Assembly (NCBI RefSeq): GCF_014836635.1
Contig: NZ_JACSQL010000002.1
Location: 372,001 to 436,000, forward strand
Origin: Paenibacillus gallinarum
GTDB taxonomy: Bacteria > Bacillota > Bacilli > Paenibacillales > Paenibacillaceae
Direction: 5' to 3'
DNA: 64,000 nucleotides
Positions 15,819-25,403 of the stretch are shown here, in pieces; the first letter of the stretch is position 1, and each line of letters begins with the position of its first letter. A program made the position numbers and the translations under genes. The notes below the pieces were generated by a model. The model worked only from the letters and a program-made list of their open reading frames with translations. It was not told where the DNA came from and searched no databases.

Positions 15819-15900
15819 CGGCCTTTTTGTCTCCTTGGCAACCGGTCATCACTAACTAGAGCAGAGGGGCCGCATTAAATTAAATGGAGGTGTATCCAAG

Positions 15901-16368
15901 ATGCCAGCAATAACACCAGGTAATAAACCGTTGAAAACGGCAAGCGGTGGATTAGTAGCACCGCAAATGTACGATATTGATAAGGATGAATTCTCCGTTG
16001 TAGGTGGACGAAACAACGCTATGTTGGTCGAACCGCAGCCTGGTCCAGTGGAGACGGTAACGCTATTAAATGGTGTCAGTGTAGCAGGGGGAGTTGAATA
16101 TACCGCTACAACCTCCAAGTACATCACACTAGAATTTGAATCCGATGGGACAGCAACTGCTACTTTCACCAGCTATTTAGTCGGACCGTCCGGTAAAAAG
16201 AAAGTGTTTGAAGGTTTCCGTAAGACTGGCGGTATGCAAGCTGTGTCTGTCGCTAATGTTGGCGATGTAGTTTCCTACTCAATACCGGCCGGTTACAAGT
16301 TGCGTATCGAAAACACCGCTCCTACACCATCAACGGCAAAACTTATCGTAAAAGGTTTTGCTGAGTAA
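15901..16368 (+). CDS. Putative virion decoration protein, paralogue of the gene at 3434
   Basis: A 155-residue beta-rich protein placed between the tail tube and tail chaperone genes. It starts at ATG 15901 after GGAGGTG. It aligns by eye with the N-terminal domain of the protein at 3434 over its full length (MPA start, LVAPQMYDIDKDEF, a LEFESDGTATATFTSYLVGPSGKKKVFEGF core, SYSIPAGYKLR, LIVKGFAE end). A decoration or minor tail component is likely from its position, but no experimentally known family is recognised. A terminator follows the stop. Confidence 0.55.
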   Translation: MPAITPGNKPLKTASGGLVAPQMYDIDKDEFSVVGGRNNAMLVEPQPGPVETVTLLNGVSVAGGVEYTATTSKYITLEFESDGTATATFTSYLVGPSGKKKVFEGFRKTGGMQAVSVANVGDVVSYSIPAGYKLRIENTAPTPSTAKLIVKGFAE

Positions 16369-16375
16369 TACAGTC

Positions 16376-16411
16376 AACACCTTAACTCGCAACAAGGGTT
16401 AGGGTGTTTTT
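16376..16411 (+). terminator. Rho-independent terminator within the tail operon
   Basis: AACACC and GGTGTT, with an inner AAC/GTT pair, form a stem around a TCGCAACAAG loop, followed by TTTTTTA. It lies between tube-related genes and the chaperone/tape-measure block and may lower expression of the latter. Confidence 0.65.
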
Positions 16412-16437
16412 TATTTCAATAAAATGAGGGGGATTCA

Positions 16438-16755
16438 TTGATGAGTAATAACATTCGCGTTGTTAAATTGCCGGTTAATTTAGATAAACCAAGAAATTTA
16501 ATTTACGACTTAAACGCAATGATCGAACTGGAAGAGAAGTATGGTACTCAGCGAAAAGCTATAGAAGCAATTACTTCTAAAAAGCTTAAAGCAATTCGGA
16601 CATGGCTTTGGGCTGGATTAGTTCATGAAGACGAATTTTTAACTGAAAAGCAAGTCGGTAGCATGCTTTCAGGTGCCGATCCTGAAGTGCTGTTAGATAT
16701 GGTCAATAAGATCATGGAAGCTTTGAGTGTAAATCTGCCTGACCCAAAAAACTAG
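16438..16755 (+). CDS. Tail assembly chaperone gpG-like
   Basis: A 105-residue chaperone that coats the tape measure during tail assembly. Its sequence (VKLPVNLDKPRNLIYDLNAMIELEEKYGTQRKAIEAITSKKLKAIRTWLWAGLVHEDEFLTEKQVGSML) is typical of the DUF-type tail chaperones in firmicute siphophages. The zero-frame ends CCA AAA AAC TAG, which contains the classical A AAA AAC slippery heptamer at 16746-16752, so a fraction of ribosomes should make the longer gpGT form. Confidence 0.85.
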   Translation: MMSNNIRVVKLPVNLDKPRNLIYDLNAMIELEEKYGTQRKAIEAITSKKLKAIRTWLWAGLVHEDEFLTEKQVGSMLSGADPEVLLDMVNKIMEALSVNLPDPKN

Positions 16756-16982
16756 ATACCCAGTCCTCCGCAGCAACCAATGAAGATAGTGGGTGGGACT
16801 GGGATTGGTTTTATTATATCGGAACCGTTCTCCTAGGCATGGATGAAACGGTTTTTTGGCGTTGCACTCCAAGAAGGTTTTTCGCCTTATATGAAGTTCA
16901 TTCGAAATTCAACGGTTGGACTAAGGAAGATAGCAAGCAGGTTACACCACAATCTACAGCATTTATAGATCAGTACATATGA
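16438..16982 (+). CDS. Tail assembly chaperone gpGT-like, product of -1 frameshift
   Basis: A -1 slip on A AAA AAC at 16746-16752 continues as KLDTQSSAATNEDSGWDWDWFYYIGTVL and runs to TGA at 16980-16982, adding 76 codons. The WDWDWFYYIG..LLGMD.T.FWRCTPRRFFALYEVH pattern is the well-known second chaperone ORF preceding tape measure genes. It has no start or ribosome site of its own, which supports frameshifting. The fusion recruits tape measure to the tail tube in lambda-like tails; that role here is by analogy. Confidence 0.85.
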
Positions 16983-16998
16983 CGGGAGGTGAGGGGGA

Positions 16999-19900
16999 AT
17001 GGCCGAAGAATCAATGGAGGTTGCTAACCTAGTCACGAGGTTAAGCCTCGAGGACTCAGGTGTTAATAAATCAATAGCCGCGTTAGACCGGCAAATGAAA
17101 TTGGTTCAAACCACATTTGAAGCGGCTTCCACAAAACTTGAGGGATTCGGTGATGCTGAGGGACAATTAAAAGTCAAAACAGATGCTCTTAACGCTCAGA
17201 TGAAGATACAGCAACAGCGTATTGATCAGCTTAAACAGAAGCATGAAGAACTGGCCAAAGCAAAAGGTCTTGATGCCAGGGAAACTCAGAATCTTGAGGT
17301 CAAGCTAAACAAAGCCATTACAGCGTACAACAAAATGGGTAACGAGCTCAGCTCCATGGAAAAGAAAGTAGAGTCGCAGACTACGGTTTGGAACAAGCTT
17401 TCATCTAATCTGGACAGCATTCAAAAGAAGTTTGAGACCATTGGACAAAACATGTCGCAAGCTGGACAAGCAATGTCTCTTATGATTACTGCTCCGCTTG
17501 TTGGGGTTGGAGCAGCATCAACAAAGGCTTCCATAGACTTCGAAACCGCTTTCGCCGGAGTGAAAAAGACTGTGGATGCTACCGAAGAAGAGCTTGCTGA
17601 CTTTGAACAAGGTATTCTTGACATGTCTAGAGAAATACCGACAGCAGCAACCGCTATTGCTGCGATTGCAGAGAGCGCTGGACAGCTAGGTATTAAGAAT
17701 GAAGCACTGATGGACTTTACCCGAATTATGGCTGATGTAGGCGTTGCGACGAATATGAGCAGCGATCAAGCAGCCACAGCCTTGGCTCGATTAGCCAATA
17801 TTACCCAAATGCCACAAGATAACTTTGATCGACTCGCTTCTACAATTGTAGCCCTTGGTAATACATTGGCTGCTACGGAAAGCGAAATAACGGATATGGC
17901 TTTACGACTTGCCGGTGCCGGGAATCAAATCGGCATGACAGAAGATCAAATCGTATCTTTTGCTGGAGCGTTATCATCAGTTGGTATTCAGGCAGAGATG
18001 GGTGGATCTGCTTTTTCTCGAGTCATGGTTGATATGGCACAGGCTGTTCAAACAGGCGGGGCCCAATTAAATAACTTCTCAATGGTTGCTGGGATGACTG
18101 CTGATCAATTTAAGGAGCAGTTTAAGAACGATGCAGCTGGTGCGCTTGTAACATTTATAGAAGGGCTAGGTCGCATGTCCAAAGCAGGGGAGAACACCTT
18201 TGCTGTACTGGATGCTATGAAACTTTCAGAGGTACAAGTACGTGATGCTTTACTGCGTGCATCTGGTGCTGGTGATTTGTTCAGGACAAGTCTTGAACAA
18301 GGGTCCAAGGCATGGGAAGAAAACACAGCATTAACGAACGAGGCAAATGCCAAATATGAAATATCTGCTTCTCAGTTACAGATATTAAAGAATAACCTGA
18401 CTTATACGGCAATTACGTTGGGTGGTTCTTTGGTTCCTGCATTATTGGCAGCTCTGGAAGCAGCTCAACCTTTATTCGATGCGTTACAAAAGGGAGCTGA
18501 GAGTTTCGCCGCATTAGATTCTTCAACTCAGACAACAATTATTGGAATCACTGCCTTTGCAGCAATATTAGGACCGGCATTAATTCTAGTTGGTCAGATG
18601 ATGACAGGGATAGCTTCTTTAATTCCCCTTGTCCAAGGGTTAGGAGTCGCGCTCCGATTCATAGCAACTAACCCTATTGCGTTAGCGTTAACTGCGGCGG
18701 CGGCAGGGTTTGCGTTGGTCACAAATGCTATTAGAGAGTCAAAGCAAGCCGCTGAGGAGTTAAAGCAAGCGCAAGAAGAATTACAAGCTGTACAGCGTAA
18801 CGGAATTGATCGAAGTGAAATTGCTGCAACAGAAGAAAAAATTCAAAAAATCAATGAATTGATTGAGTCATATGAAAAGTTAATTGAGGTGGCTTCCTCT
18901 TCCGACAGTGCCAAAATGGGGAACAACATAGGCGCTTTAGATGGAGCTGCAGAAGATCTAAATATCAGCCTTAAAGATCTTCAAAAAACTGCTGATGAAT
19001 TCGGTATTACATTGGAATTCATTGATGAAAACGGGAAAATAGCAACACGATCCATGAAAGAATTGAAAAATGCTTATAACATTTTATCTGGAGCAATCCA
19101 TGATGCCCAAAGATTAACTACGACAGAGATAAATGATCAAGCGAGAAAAATCGCGGTTAGAAAGCAAGAAGTTAACAGCATTTCAGGATTAATAAAGACA
19201 TACCAAAGTGCTGCAAAAGGCTCTGATCAATGGACCCTGGCCCAAAATGAATTAATAAATCAGTTTCCCCAATTTGTTACTGCAACCGGTATAAATGTAA
19301 AGGCAATTGAAGGTCTTATTTTGGTCAAAGAAAGAGAAATCGAACTTGAATGGGCTAATATACAAATGAAGGCTCAAGAGGCCCTGCAGGAAAAAAATAC
19401 CGCGGTCGTGAAACAACAAGCTGCCATAGCAGTAGCAGAATCCATAAATAAAATTACTGGAGCAAGCGGGTTAGCTGAATCAGCTTTGGCAGGAATGAAT
19501 GCTCAACTAGAAAGACTAAGAGGGGAAGCGGCGGCGCTTCAGTCTCTCGTGGATATGAAGCCTACAGACTTTAAACTGTCAGCTGTTCCAAAAATCAGCA
19601 CAGGTAGTGCTTCGCAAATTGATTTTGGTAAGGGAGCGGGCGTGCCTAAAGTGCCGGCTGCTACCAAGAAGAAAAGTACAGGTAAGAAATCATCGTCAAG
19701 TGGGGCGACGAAGGCATATGAAAACAAAGGTCTTGATGAGGCTTATAAACAACTCGAACATAAAAAACATCTTGATCAACTCACTCTCGCAAGTGAATTA
19801 AGCACACTCGAAGCCATAAAGTCAAAACACGTTAAAACAGCAGATGAACGGATGGAGATAGAAGAACGCATATATGATGTCAAAAAAGCTTTGGGTGATA

Positions 19901-21465
19901 AGTCGCTTGATTCTGCTTTGAAGGATTACGAAAGAGCCAAGGATATGGGCAAGCTCTCCGAAAATGATGAGATTAACCGATTGAAACGTATCCGCAGTAA
20001 ATATGCTGATTCAGCCGAGGAACGTGAACGTATTGATGACATGATCTATGAGGCGACAAAGCGAAAAGTTGAGGCTGAGAAAGAACTTCGTAAATCAACA
20101 ACTGAGTATGTATCCCAACAACTTCAGGCTGCCTATGAAGATCGTTTGGCTCGTGAAGAGCTCACTGCAGAACAACGGTATAAGCTTGAGGATAAGCTGA
20201 TTAATGACCAAATGTACCTGAACAATAATTATCTGCAAAAGGTTCTTAAGGATAACAGGTACTCAGCAGCGGAAAAGAAAGAAATCGAACGTGAAATTAC
20301 AGAAGAAATAAGAAAACAGAAGAACGAAAGATTATTGTTACAACGAGAGTATAACGAGGAGGTCAAGAAACTCCTTGAAGAAGAGAAGAAAGCGCGAATT
20401 GACAGTGTGAACAATCTTTCCAAAGGGGTACAGGATGCTCTTAAAGCACAGTACCAAGAGGAAAAACGAATCAATGAAGACCGCATCAAAGAATCAATCA
20501 GCGCAAATGACACTTGGAAGAACAATCAACTGGAGTCGATTAAAACTGTTTATGATGCTCGGGTAGCAGCTGCACAAAAGGCTGCCGATCAAGAGATAGA
20601 ACGAATCAACAGTGTATACAATGCTCAGATTGAAGCTATACAGGCTCAACTGGAAGCAATGGATCAGGCGGAAAAGCAGAAGAGCCGTGAAGAACTCGAT
20701 GCAGATGATGCGAAAAAGATTTCCAAACTTACAGCTATGATTGAGTATGAACATGATGATCAGAATAAAGCGCAGTTAGAAAAAGAACTGAACAAAGTGA
20801 TTGCTGATCAGAATGAACGGCACCGGCAGGAACAACTGCAGGATACAAAAGATTCTTTGAAAGCTGAGCAACAGTCGCTGAAAGATAAGATGGCAGAAGA
20901 AGCGCAGCTGATCAAAGATAATTTGGCATGGAAAAAAGAAGTCATGCAAGCGAATTATGAATCCGAAGTAGCCAGTATCAATGCAGTTTATGAGCAACAA
21001 AAAAATGTTTTAAACCAGCAGTTACTTGATACGCAGGCACATTACGATAAACTCCTGGAATCGAAGAATATTCAAGCCGAAGCCGAGAAGATGATTGTCC
21101 AAAATCAGCAGAAGGAGATCATTAAGCTTCTTGAAAAATTCGGTGACTCCTATGCTATCACTGGTCAAACCCTTGGTGAGAAAATGTACGATGCCTTTGC
21201 AGAAAAAGTATCTAAAATCAGTACACTCATTGCCCAGGTGAATAGCCAAATTGACGCTGCAAGAAATGCGGCTCTTGCGGTCGTAGCATCAGCTTCAACT
21301 GTTAACAGTAAGCCTTCTTCCGGAACAACCCAAACCAGTGGGAAGGTCACAGAGGTTGCTGGAACAGTCGTAAGGGTAACAAATAACTTCAATTCCCCTG
21401 TCACATCGCCAAGCGATGTATCAAGAGCAAGTCAAAGAGTTGCACAAGCTCTATCACCAGTATAG
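16999..21465 (+). CDS. Tail tape measure protein
   Basis: A 1488-residue protein whose length sets the tail length. The N-terminal part is coiled coil (residues 20-150). A TP901-type core follows: FETAFAGVKKTVDATEEELADFEQGILDMSREIPTAATAIAAIAESAGQLGI near 175-230, and GMTEDQIVSFAGALSSVGIQAEMGGSAFSRVM near 310. Hydrophobic segments near 505-580 may insert into the host membrane during DNA entry. The C-terminal 600 residues are long charged coiled coil. It is the largest gene of the window. No lytic transglycosylase or peptidase motif is obvious. Confidence 0.95.
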   Translation: MAEESMEVANLVTRLSLEDSGVNKSIAALDRQMKLVQTTFEAASTKLEGFGDAEGQLKVKTDALNAQMKIQQQRIDQLKQKHEELAKAKGLDARETQNLEVKLNKAITAYNKMGNELSSMEKKVESQTTVWNKLSSNLDSIQKKFETIGQNMSQAGQAMSLMITAPLVGVGAASTKASIDFETAFAGVKKTVDATEEELADFEQGILDMSREIPTAATAIAAIAESAGQLGIKNEALMDFTRIMADVGVATNMSSDQAATALARLANITQMPQDNFDRLASTIVALGNTLAATESEITDMALRLAGAGNQIGMTEDQIVSFAGALSSVGIQAEMGGSAFSRVMVDMAQAVQTGGAQLNNFSMVAGMTADQFKEQFKNDAAGALVTFIEGLGRMSKAGENTFAVLDAMKLSEVQVRDALLRASGAGDLFRTSLEQGSKAWEENTALTNEANAKYEISASQLQILKNNLTYTAITLGGSLVPALLAALEAAQPLFDALQKGAESFAALDSSTQTTIIGITAFAAILGPALILVGQMMTGIASLIPLVQGLGVALRFIATNPIALALTAAAAGFALVTNAIRESKQAAEELKQAQEELQAVQRNGIDRSEIAATEEKIQKINELIESYEKLIEVASSSDSAKMGNNIGALDGAAEDLNISLKDLQKTADEFGITLEFIDENGKIATRSMKELKNAYNILSGAIHDAQRLTTTEINDQARKIAVRKQEVNSISGLIKTYQSAAKGSDQWTLAQNELINQFPQFVTATGINVKAIEGLILVKEREIELEWANIQMKAQEALQEKNTAVVKQQAAIAVAESINKITGASGLAESALAGMNAQLERLRGEAAALQSLVDMKPTDFKLSAVPKISTGSASQIDFGKGAGVPKVPAATKKKSTGKKSSSSGATKAYENKGLDEAYKQLEHKKHLDQLTLASELSTLEAIKSKHVKTADERMEIEERIYDVKKALGDKSLDSALKDYERAKDMGKLSENDEINRLKRIRSKYADSAEERERIDDMIYEATKRKVEAEKELRKSTTEYVSQQLQAAYEDRLAREELTAEQRYKLEDKLINDQMYLNNNYLQKVLKDNRYSAAEKKEIEREITEEIRKQKNERLLLQREYNEEVKKLLEEEKKARIDSVNNLSKGVQDALKAQYQEEKRINEDRIKESISANDTWKNNQLESIKTVYDARVAAAQKAADQEIERINSVYNAQIEAIQAQLEAMDQAEKQKSREELDADDAKKISKLTAMIEYEHDDQNKAQLEKELNKVIADQNERHRQEQLQDTKDSLKAEQQSLKDKMAEEAQLIKDNLAWKKEVMQANYESEVASINAVYEQQKNVLNQQLLDTQAHYDKLLESKNIQAEAEKMIVQNQQKEIIKLLEKFGDSYAITGQTLGEKMYDAFAEKVSKISTLIAQVNSQIDAARNAALAVVASASTVNSKPSSGTTQTSGKVTEVAGTVVRVTNNFNSPVTSPSDVSRASQRVAQALSPV

Positions 21466-21476
21466 GAGGTGGCGTT

Positions 21477-22334
21477 TTGCAGAGGGTCACATATGTTAAT
21501 TCGCGCGGTGAGAGCCTGGTATTCGGCAACTCGCCGCCTTTTATTTTAAATAAGATCGAAGGGGTTGATGGTCCTCCTGGAGATATGCTTTCAACTAAAT
21601 CGCCATATCAAGATGGATCCTCATTTGATTCCATTAGGTTATCCGAACGACCCATAATAATAACAGGCTACATCATCCCCAAAACCATGCAAGAGATGTA
21701 CCAGCAGCGGCGTAATATTCTGCGGATCTTAAACCCTAAACTGGGATTAGGGAGACTGGTTTACAGTAATGATGCTCAGAGTTATGCAATCGGTGCAGTA
21801 ATCGAGGGCAGCCCAACATTCCAAGAACGTTTCACGCATAATCAGTCTTTCGTATTGAATTTTATTTGTCCGGATCCATACTTTACAGACGAAAACAAAA
21901 CCTCAAAGGTATTGCGTTTTGAATCGGGAGGAATGACATTTCCTCTGCGCTTGCCTACAACGTTTGCATACAGCGCATACAGAGGTACCTTCACAAACAG
22001 TGGGGATGTGGAAACGCCTGTAGAGATTCATTATAGAGGTCCAGCGCTGAATCCAATCATCACGAATGAGACTACCGGCGAGTTTATCAAAGTGAACTAT
22101 GATTTGTCAGAAAATGATGTACTGGTTATTAATACTGCTTTTGGTCAAAAACGTGTTGAAGTCATGAATTCAGATGGATCTAGAACGAATGTGTTCCATT
22201 GGATTGACTTAGATAGCACGTTTTTTCAGTTGAATATTGGTCAGAACATCTTGAGATACAATAGCGATCGTGAGGGCGATAGGTCGGTAGCAACGGTAAC
22301 GGTCTATTGGTATAACCGCTATATAGGAGGGTGA
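21477..22334 (+). CDS. Distal tail (Dit) protein, Sipho_tail family
   Basis: A 285-residue distal tail protein that begins the baseplate hub. It starts at TTG after AGGAGGTGGCG. Family features are GDMLSTKSPYQDGSSFDSIRLSERPIIITGYI near residue 35, the helix QEMYQQRRNILRILNP, and the galectin-like C-terminal domain (FAYSAYRGTFTNSGDVETPVEIHYRGPALNPIITNETTGEFI). It follows the tape measure and precedes the tail hub gene, the standard order. Confidence 0.9.
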   Translation: MQRVTYVNSRGESLVFGNSPPFILNKIEGVDGPPGDMLSTKSPYQDGSSFDSIRLSERPIIITGYIIPKTMQEMYQQRRNILRILNPKLGLGRLVYSNDAQSYAIGAVIEGSPTFQERFTHNQSFVLNFICPDPYFTDENKTSKVLRFESGGMTFPLRLPTTFAYSAYRGTFTNSGDVETPVEIHYRGPALNPIITNETTGEFIKVNYDLSENDVLVINTAFGQKRVEVMNSDGSRTNVFHWIDLDSTFFQLNIGQNILRYNSDREGDRSVATVTVYWYNRYIGG

Positions 22335-22337
22335 TGA

Positions 22338-23423
22338 ATGAAAAAGCCTTCGATTCGGATTTTTGATGTTGCCTTTAATCTTCTTGCGGAAATAGATAAT
22401 TATGAGAGCTTACAGTTTACCCAGCGTTTCTACCGAGCTGGGGAATTTGAGATGCACATTTCTCTTGATAAAGCGCATGTAGATAAGTTACAGAAAGACA
22501 ATTTCATTCTCATAAATAACCAAGCTCATAAAAACGGCATTATCCAATCTCGACAGATCGAACAAGACGCTAAAGGAATAGACGTCCTTGTAATAAAAGG
22601 CCCCACTCTAGGCGGTGTTCTGGATAGGAGAGTAACTGTTACGGACTCTTATGATCGGGTCCGGGGCCCAGCAGAGACAGTGCTGAAACACTATATAAAT
22701 AACCATATGATTAATCCGGTTGACGCTAATCGTAAGATTCCTTTTGTAAAGAATGCACCTAATATGGGGCGTGGCCGGGAAACACCATGGCAAACCAGGT
22801 ATGAACCGTTAAATAAGATAACACAAGAAATTGCAGAGTTTTGTGACATTGGATGGCGGTTTGATCTATCCACAAAAGAAAAGAAGGCCATTTTTGATGT
22901 TATCCAGGGACGGAATTTAAGCGTTGATCAAGATGGGCCAAGGGTTATCTTCTCCAGGGAGTATGACAACATCGAGTCACAGTCTTATGTAGATTCAGAC
23001 AATAACTATAAGAATGTTGGTTATGCTGGGGGCAAAGGTGAAGATGAGGACCGCCTGGTACTTTCTGTAGGTACCGGAACTGGGTTTAATCGCAGAGAAG
23101 TATTTATAGATTGCTCGAGTGCTGCAGATGCAGCTGAACTCGTTGAATTAGGAAATCAAAAGCTTTCTGACCATAAAATAATTCGAACATTTAATGGAAT
23201 GATGCTTAATACCGGCAGTTTTATTTTTGAAAGGGATTGGGACCTTGGAGACATTGTAACGACCCAAGACCCAAAATGGAGTTTAACTATGAACAGCCGG
23301 ATTACAGAAGTTAAAGAGATATACGAGCCTGCCTCCAGGATTGAAATTGCTTTGGGTGATGAAATTCCTACGATTACCCAGTTTGTAAAAAATCTTAGAA
23401 TAGATGTAAAAAGGAGTGGGTAG
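22338..23423 (+). CDS. Tail hub / Gp37-like baseplate protein
   Basis: A 361-residue protein of the siphovirus ReqiPepy6 Gp37-like group, equivalent to the tail-associated hub (Tal) in its short form. Features are IRIFDVAFNLLAEIDNYESLQFTQRFYRAGEFEMHIS at the N-terminus, RVTVTDSYDRVRGPAETVLKHYINNHMI near 100, and the C-terminal hub strand LGDIVTTQDPKWSLTMNSRITEVKEIYEPA. No lysozyme or peptidase domain is attached. It lies three bases from each neighbour. Confidence 0.82.
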   Translation: MKKPSIRIFDVAFNLLAEIDNYESLQFTQRFYRAGEFEMHISLDKAHVDKLQKDNFILINNQAHKNGIIQSRQIEQDAKGIDVLVIKGPTLGGVLDRRVTVTDSYDRVRGPAETVLKHYINNHMINPVDANRKIPFVKNAPNMGRGRETPWQTRYEPLNKITQEIAEFCDIGWRFDLSTKEKKAIFDVIQGRNLSVDQDGPRVIFSREYDNIESQSYVDSDNNYKNVGYAGGKGEDEDRLVLSVGTGTGFNRREVFIDCSSAADAAELVELGNQKLSDHKIIRTFNGMMLNTGSFIFERDWDLGDIVTTQDPKWSLTMNSRITEVKEIYEPASRIEIALGDEIPTITQFVKNLRIDVKRSG

Positions 23424-23425
23424 AT

Positions 23426-24799
23426 TTGCCAGAAAAATCAGGTTTTTTCGATCATACCGAGGATGATCCGCGTGAATACCCAGCCCGTGAATGGGCTGAA
23501 TACTTTGGTACATTGATCACAAATGGTGTACTTAATGGCGGGTTAAATCTAAACGTGAGCGCTACGGGAACAGATGCAAACGTAAGTATCTCAACAGGTA
23601 TAGCTTGGATTAAAGGTTATAGGTACAGTATTTATGATTCACCTTTGGTTTTACCAATTCAACCGGCAACAACACAGGATAGGATTGACCGTATTATATT
23701 AAGACTAGACACTTCCATTACTGTAAAACGCATTAGAGCATTGGTTGTACAAGGAACACCATCAGCAAATCCAGTGGCACCGAATATTGTTAGATCAGGT
23801 GATGTATTCGATTTGAGTATAGCGCAAGTAAGAGTTAAGGCTAATTCCACAATTATACTACCTGCAAACATTACAGATGAACGATTGAATCAGAGTGTAT
23901 GCGGACTGATGAACTCATTAATTAAAGTTGACACAGCTACTTTTCAACAACAATGGGATGCGTTTATAGCTTCTGTACAGAATCAAGGTTTTGCTACACC
24001 GAGTTATGTAAATGCGAAAGCGTTAGAAGCTGAGACGAATGCAAAGAATGCAAGCTTACCTAAAACAGGCGGAACGATTTCAGGTGCGTTAAGAGTCAAT
24101 GGAGAATTTACTTTTGCGGATGGAGGTACTTACACGAGTTTAAAGCAATCTGTAGGTGATGGTAAGGCTATGTTAAAAGGGACGATCATCACTGAAAAGG
24201 GCGGTACAGTCTCTCAAGCCGGAAGTACACCCACATTCGTGGAATTGGATAACGGTATAAGAAGTATTCAGCAAGGAAGATATGCCAGTCAAATCATAAC
24301 AAGGAATGTAGGTAGCGAAGAAACCTGGCCCATAGCAGCAAGTCAAAGCGGAGTTGTCGGGCCTACTATAGCGACATTTGTGGGAGGAACAAAACTGATC
24401 ACAGCATCAGCTCAGAGTTACTCATCGTTCTCTAGTTCGATTTATTGGTCGGCAAGGACAAACACTAACAACTCTTTGTGGATACAATTATGCTTGTTAG
24501 ATGATGCGGGCAGAGTTTGGAACCTCATGAAAGAGAGTTATGGCAACGAAGTGATTAACGAAATCACTATGTATATACTTTCTCTTTCAATAGATTTGGA
24601 AGAAGGTTTATCAAGATTGATTCTAGCCCACGGGCTTAATGAGAATGTCGATGGACTATCTCGATATAACTCCCCTATGCCCGCAGGGTTTAATAGAAAC
24701 GGAACCACAAGCCTGCGTTACGTGATAACAAGTCCGTTGAACAACATAAACATGACTATGATGACTCGGCACTTAAATATTCCGTTCAAATCAATGTAA
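23426..24799 (+). CDS. Baseplate / receptor-binding tail protein
   Basis: A 457-residue protein starting at TTG after GGAGTGGGTAG. The N-terminal 150 residues (GFFDHTEDDPREYPAREWAEYFGTLITNGVLNGG, then VSISTGIAWIKGYRYSI and RIDRIILRLD) are the conserved baseplate-attachment domain of many firmicute phages. A middle segment (LPKTGGTISGALRVNGEFTF) looks like a fibre repeat, and the C-terminal 250 residues are unlike their neighbours and probably contact the host surface. Host-range variation is expected to sit in that part. Confidence 0.78.
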   Translation: MPEKSGFFDHTEDDPREYPAREWAEYFGTLITNGVLNGGLNLNVSATGTDANVSISTGIAWIKGYRYSIYDSPLVLPIQPATTQDRIDRIILRLDTSITVKRIRALVVQGTPSANPVAPNIVRSGDVFDLSIAQVRVKANSTIILPANITDERLNQSVCGLMNSLIKVDTATFQQQWDAFIASVQNQGFATPSYVNAKALEAETNAKNASLPKTGGTISGALRVNGEFTFADGGTYTSLKQSVGDGKAMLKGTIITEKGGTVSQAGSTPTFVELDNGIRSIQQGRYASQIITRNVGSEETWPIAASQSGVVGPTIATFVGGTKLITASAQSYSSFSSSIYWSARTNTNNSLWIQLCLLDDAGRVWNLMKESYGNEVINEITMYILSLSIDLEEGLSRLILAHGLNENVDGLSRYNSPMPAGFNRNGTTSLRYVITSPLNNINMTMMTRHLNIPFKSM

Positions 24800-24811
24800 A
24801 GGAGAAATGTA

Positions 24812-25210
24812 ATGAAACGATATATCACGTATGAGCCTTACACTGAGGGTGTTGGCAATGTAACAGGAATCTTCGTCGGAGCCATCCCAGAATCAATCAC
24901 CGGGGGCATTGAATCGGAGTCACTCGATCCAGTTTATGTACAGCTTCCTGGCATGACGGCCGCACTCCGTATCAATATAGAAACAGGTGAGTTGTATTAC
25001 GACTATATAAAATTGGAATCAACCGAAACTCGATTAGTCTCAACCCAAACAGAACTAACACAAGTACAGCAAGCGTTAGCAGATGCTTATGAACAACTAA
25101 TGATTGCACAAATCGAAAGCACAACTACTCAGCAGGCATTATCTGATCTATACGAACAAATGCTGCAACTCCAGGAAGAACTTGCAGCATTAAAGGGAGG
25201 GGGTGAATAA
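24812..25210 (+). CDS. Coiled-coil tail accessory protein
   Basis: A 132-residue protein. Residues 1-65 form a small beta domain (KRYITYEPYTEGVGNVTGIFVGAIPESITGG), the rest a Gln- and Thr-rich coiled coil with an internal repeat (TQTELTQVQQALADAYEQLMIAQIE against STTTQQALSDLYEQMLQLQEELAALK). It sits between the receptor-binding gene and a CD1375-type peptide, the place of XkdW-like genes in PBSX-type clusters. It could be a trimerising fibre accessory; this is inferred from position. Confidence 0.65.
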   Translation: MKRYITYEPYTEGVGNVTGIFVGAIPESITGGIESESLDPVYVQLPGMTAALRINIETGELYYDYIKLESTETRLVSTQTELTQVQQALADAYEQLMIAQIESTTTQQALSDLYEQMLQLQEELAALKGGGE

Positions 25211-25211
25211 C

Positions 25212-25343
25212 ATGCTATCTATGGTCCCTATATATGTATCCTTAATCAAGAAAAATGTACGATCGCTTGAAAGCATCCCACATGTGGTTGTAGACGAGAC
25301 AGGCACTACACTTCGTGATTTGGTTGAAGAAAAATTGATTTAG
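25212..25343 (+). CDS. CD1375/XkdX-like small phage protein
   Basis: A 43-residue protein beginning MLSMVPIYVSLIKKNVRSLESIPHVV and ending LRDLVEEKLI. The pattern (I)Y..LIK...R..E.(I/V)P is that of the short CD1375/XkdX-type proteins that end baseplate operons in firmicute phages. Its ATG is one base after the preceding TAA and it is followed by a terminator. Role unknown. Confidence 0.7.
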   Translation: MLSMVPIYVSLIKKNVRSLESIPHVVVDETGTTLRDLVEEKLI

Positions 25344-25375
25344 GGCACACTTCAGGAGAGTGTGTCTTTTATTTG
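25344..25375 (+). terminator. Rho-independent terminator ending the tail operon
   Basis: GCACACT and AGTGTGT around a short loop, followed by CTTTTATTT, directly after the CD1375-like gene. Confidence 0.75.
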
Positions 25376-25403
25376 TAAGTAGAGAGAAAGGGGAGGGTCC
25401 ATT

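Noticed and set aside
15820..15855. The extension of the tail tube protein as an Ig-like domain fusion.
   Set aside because: Both alternative frames stop within about 13-18 residues and show no Ig-like pattern.
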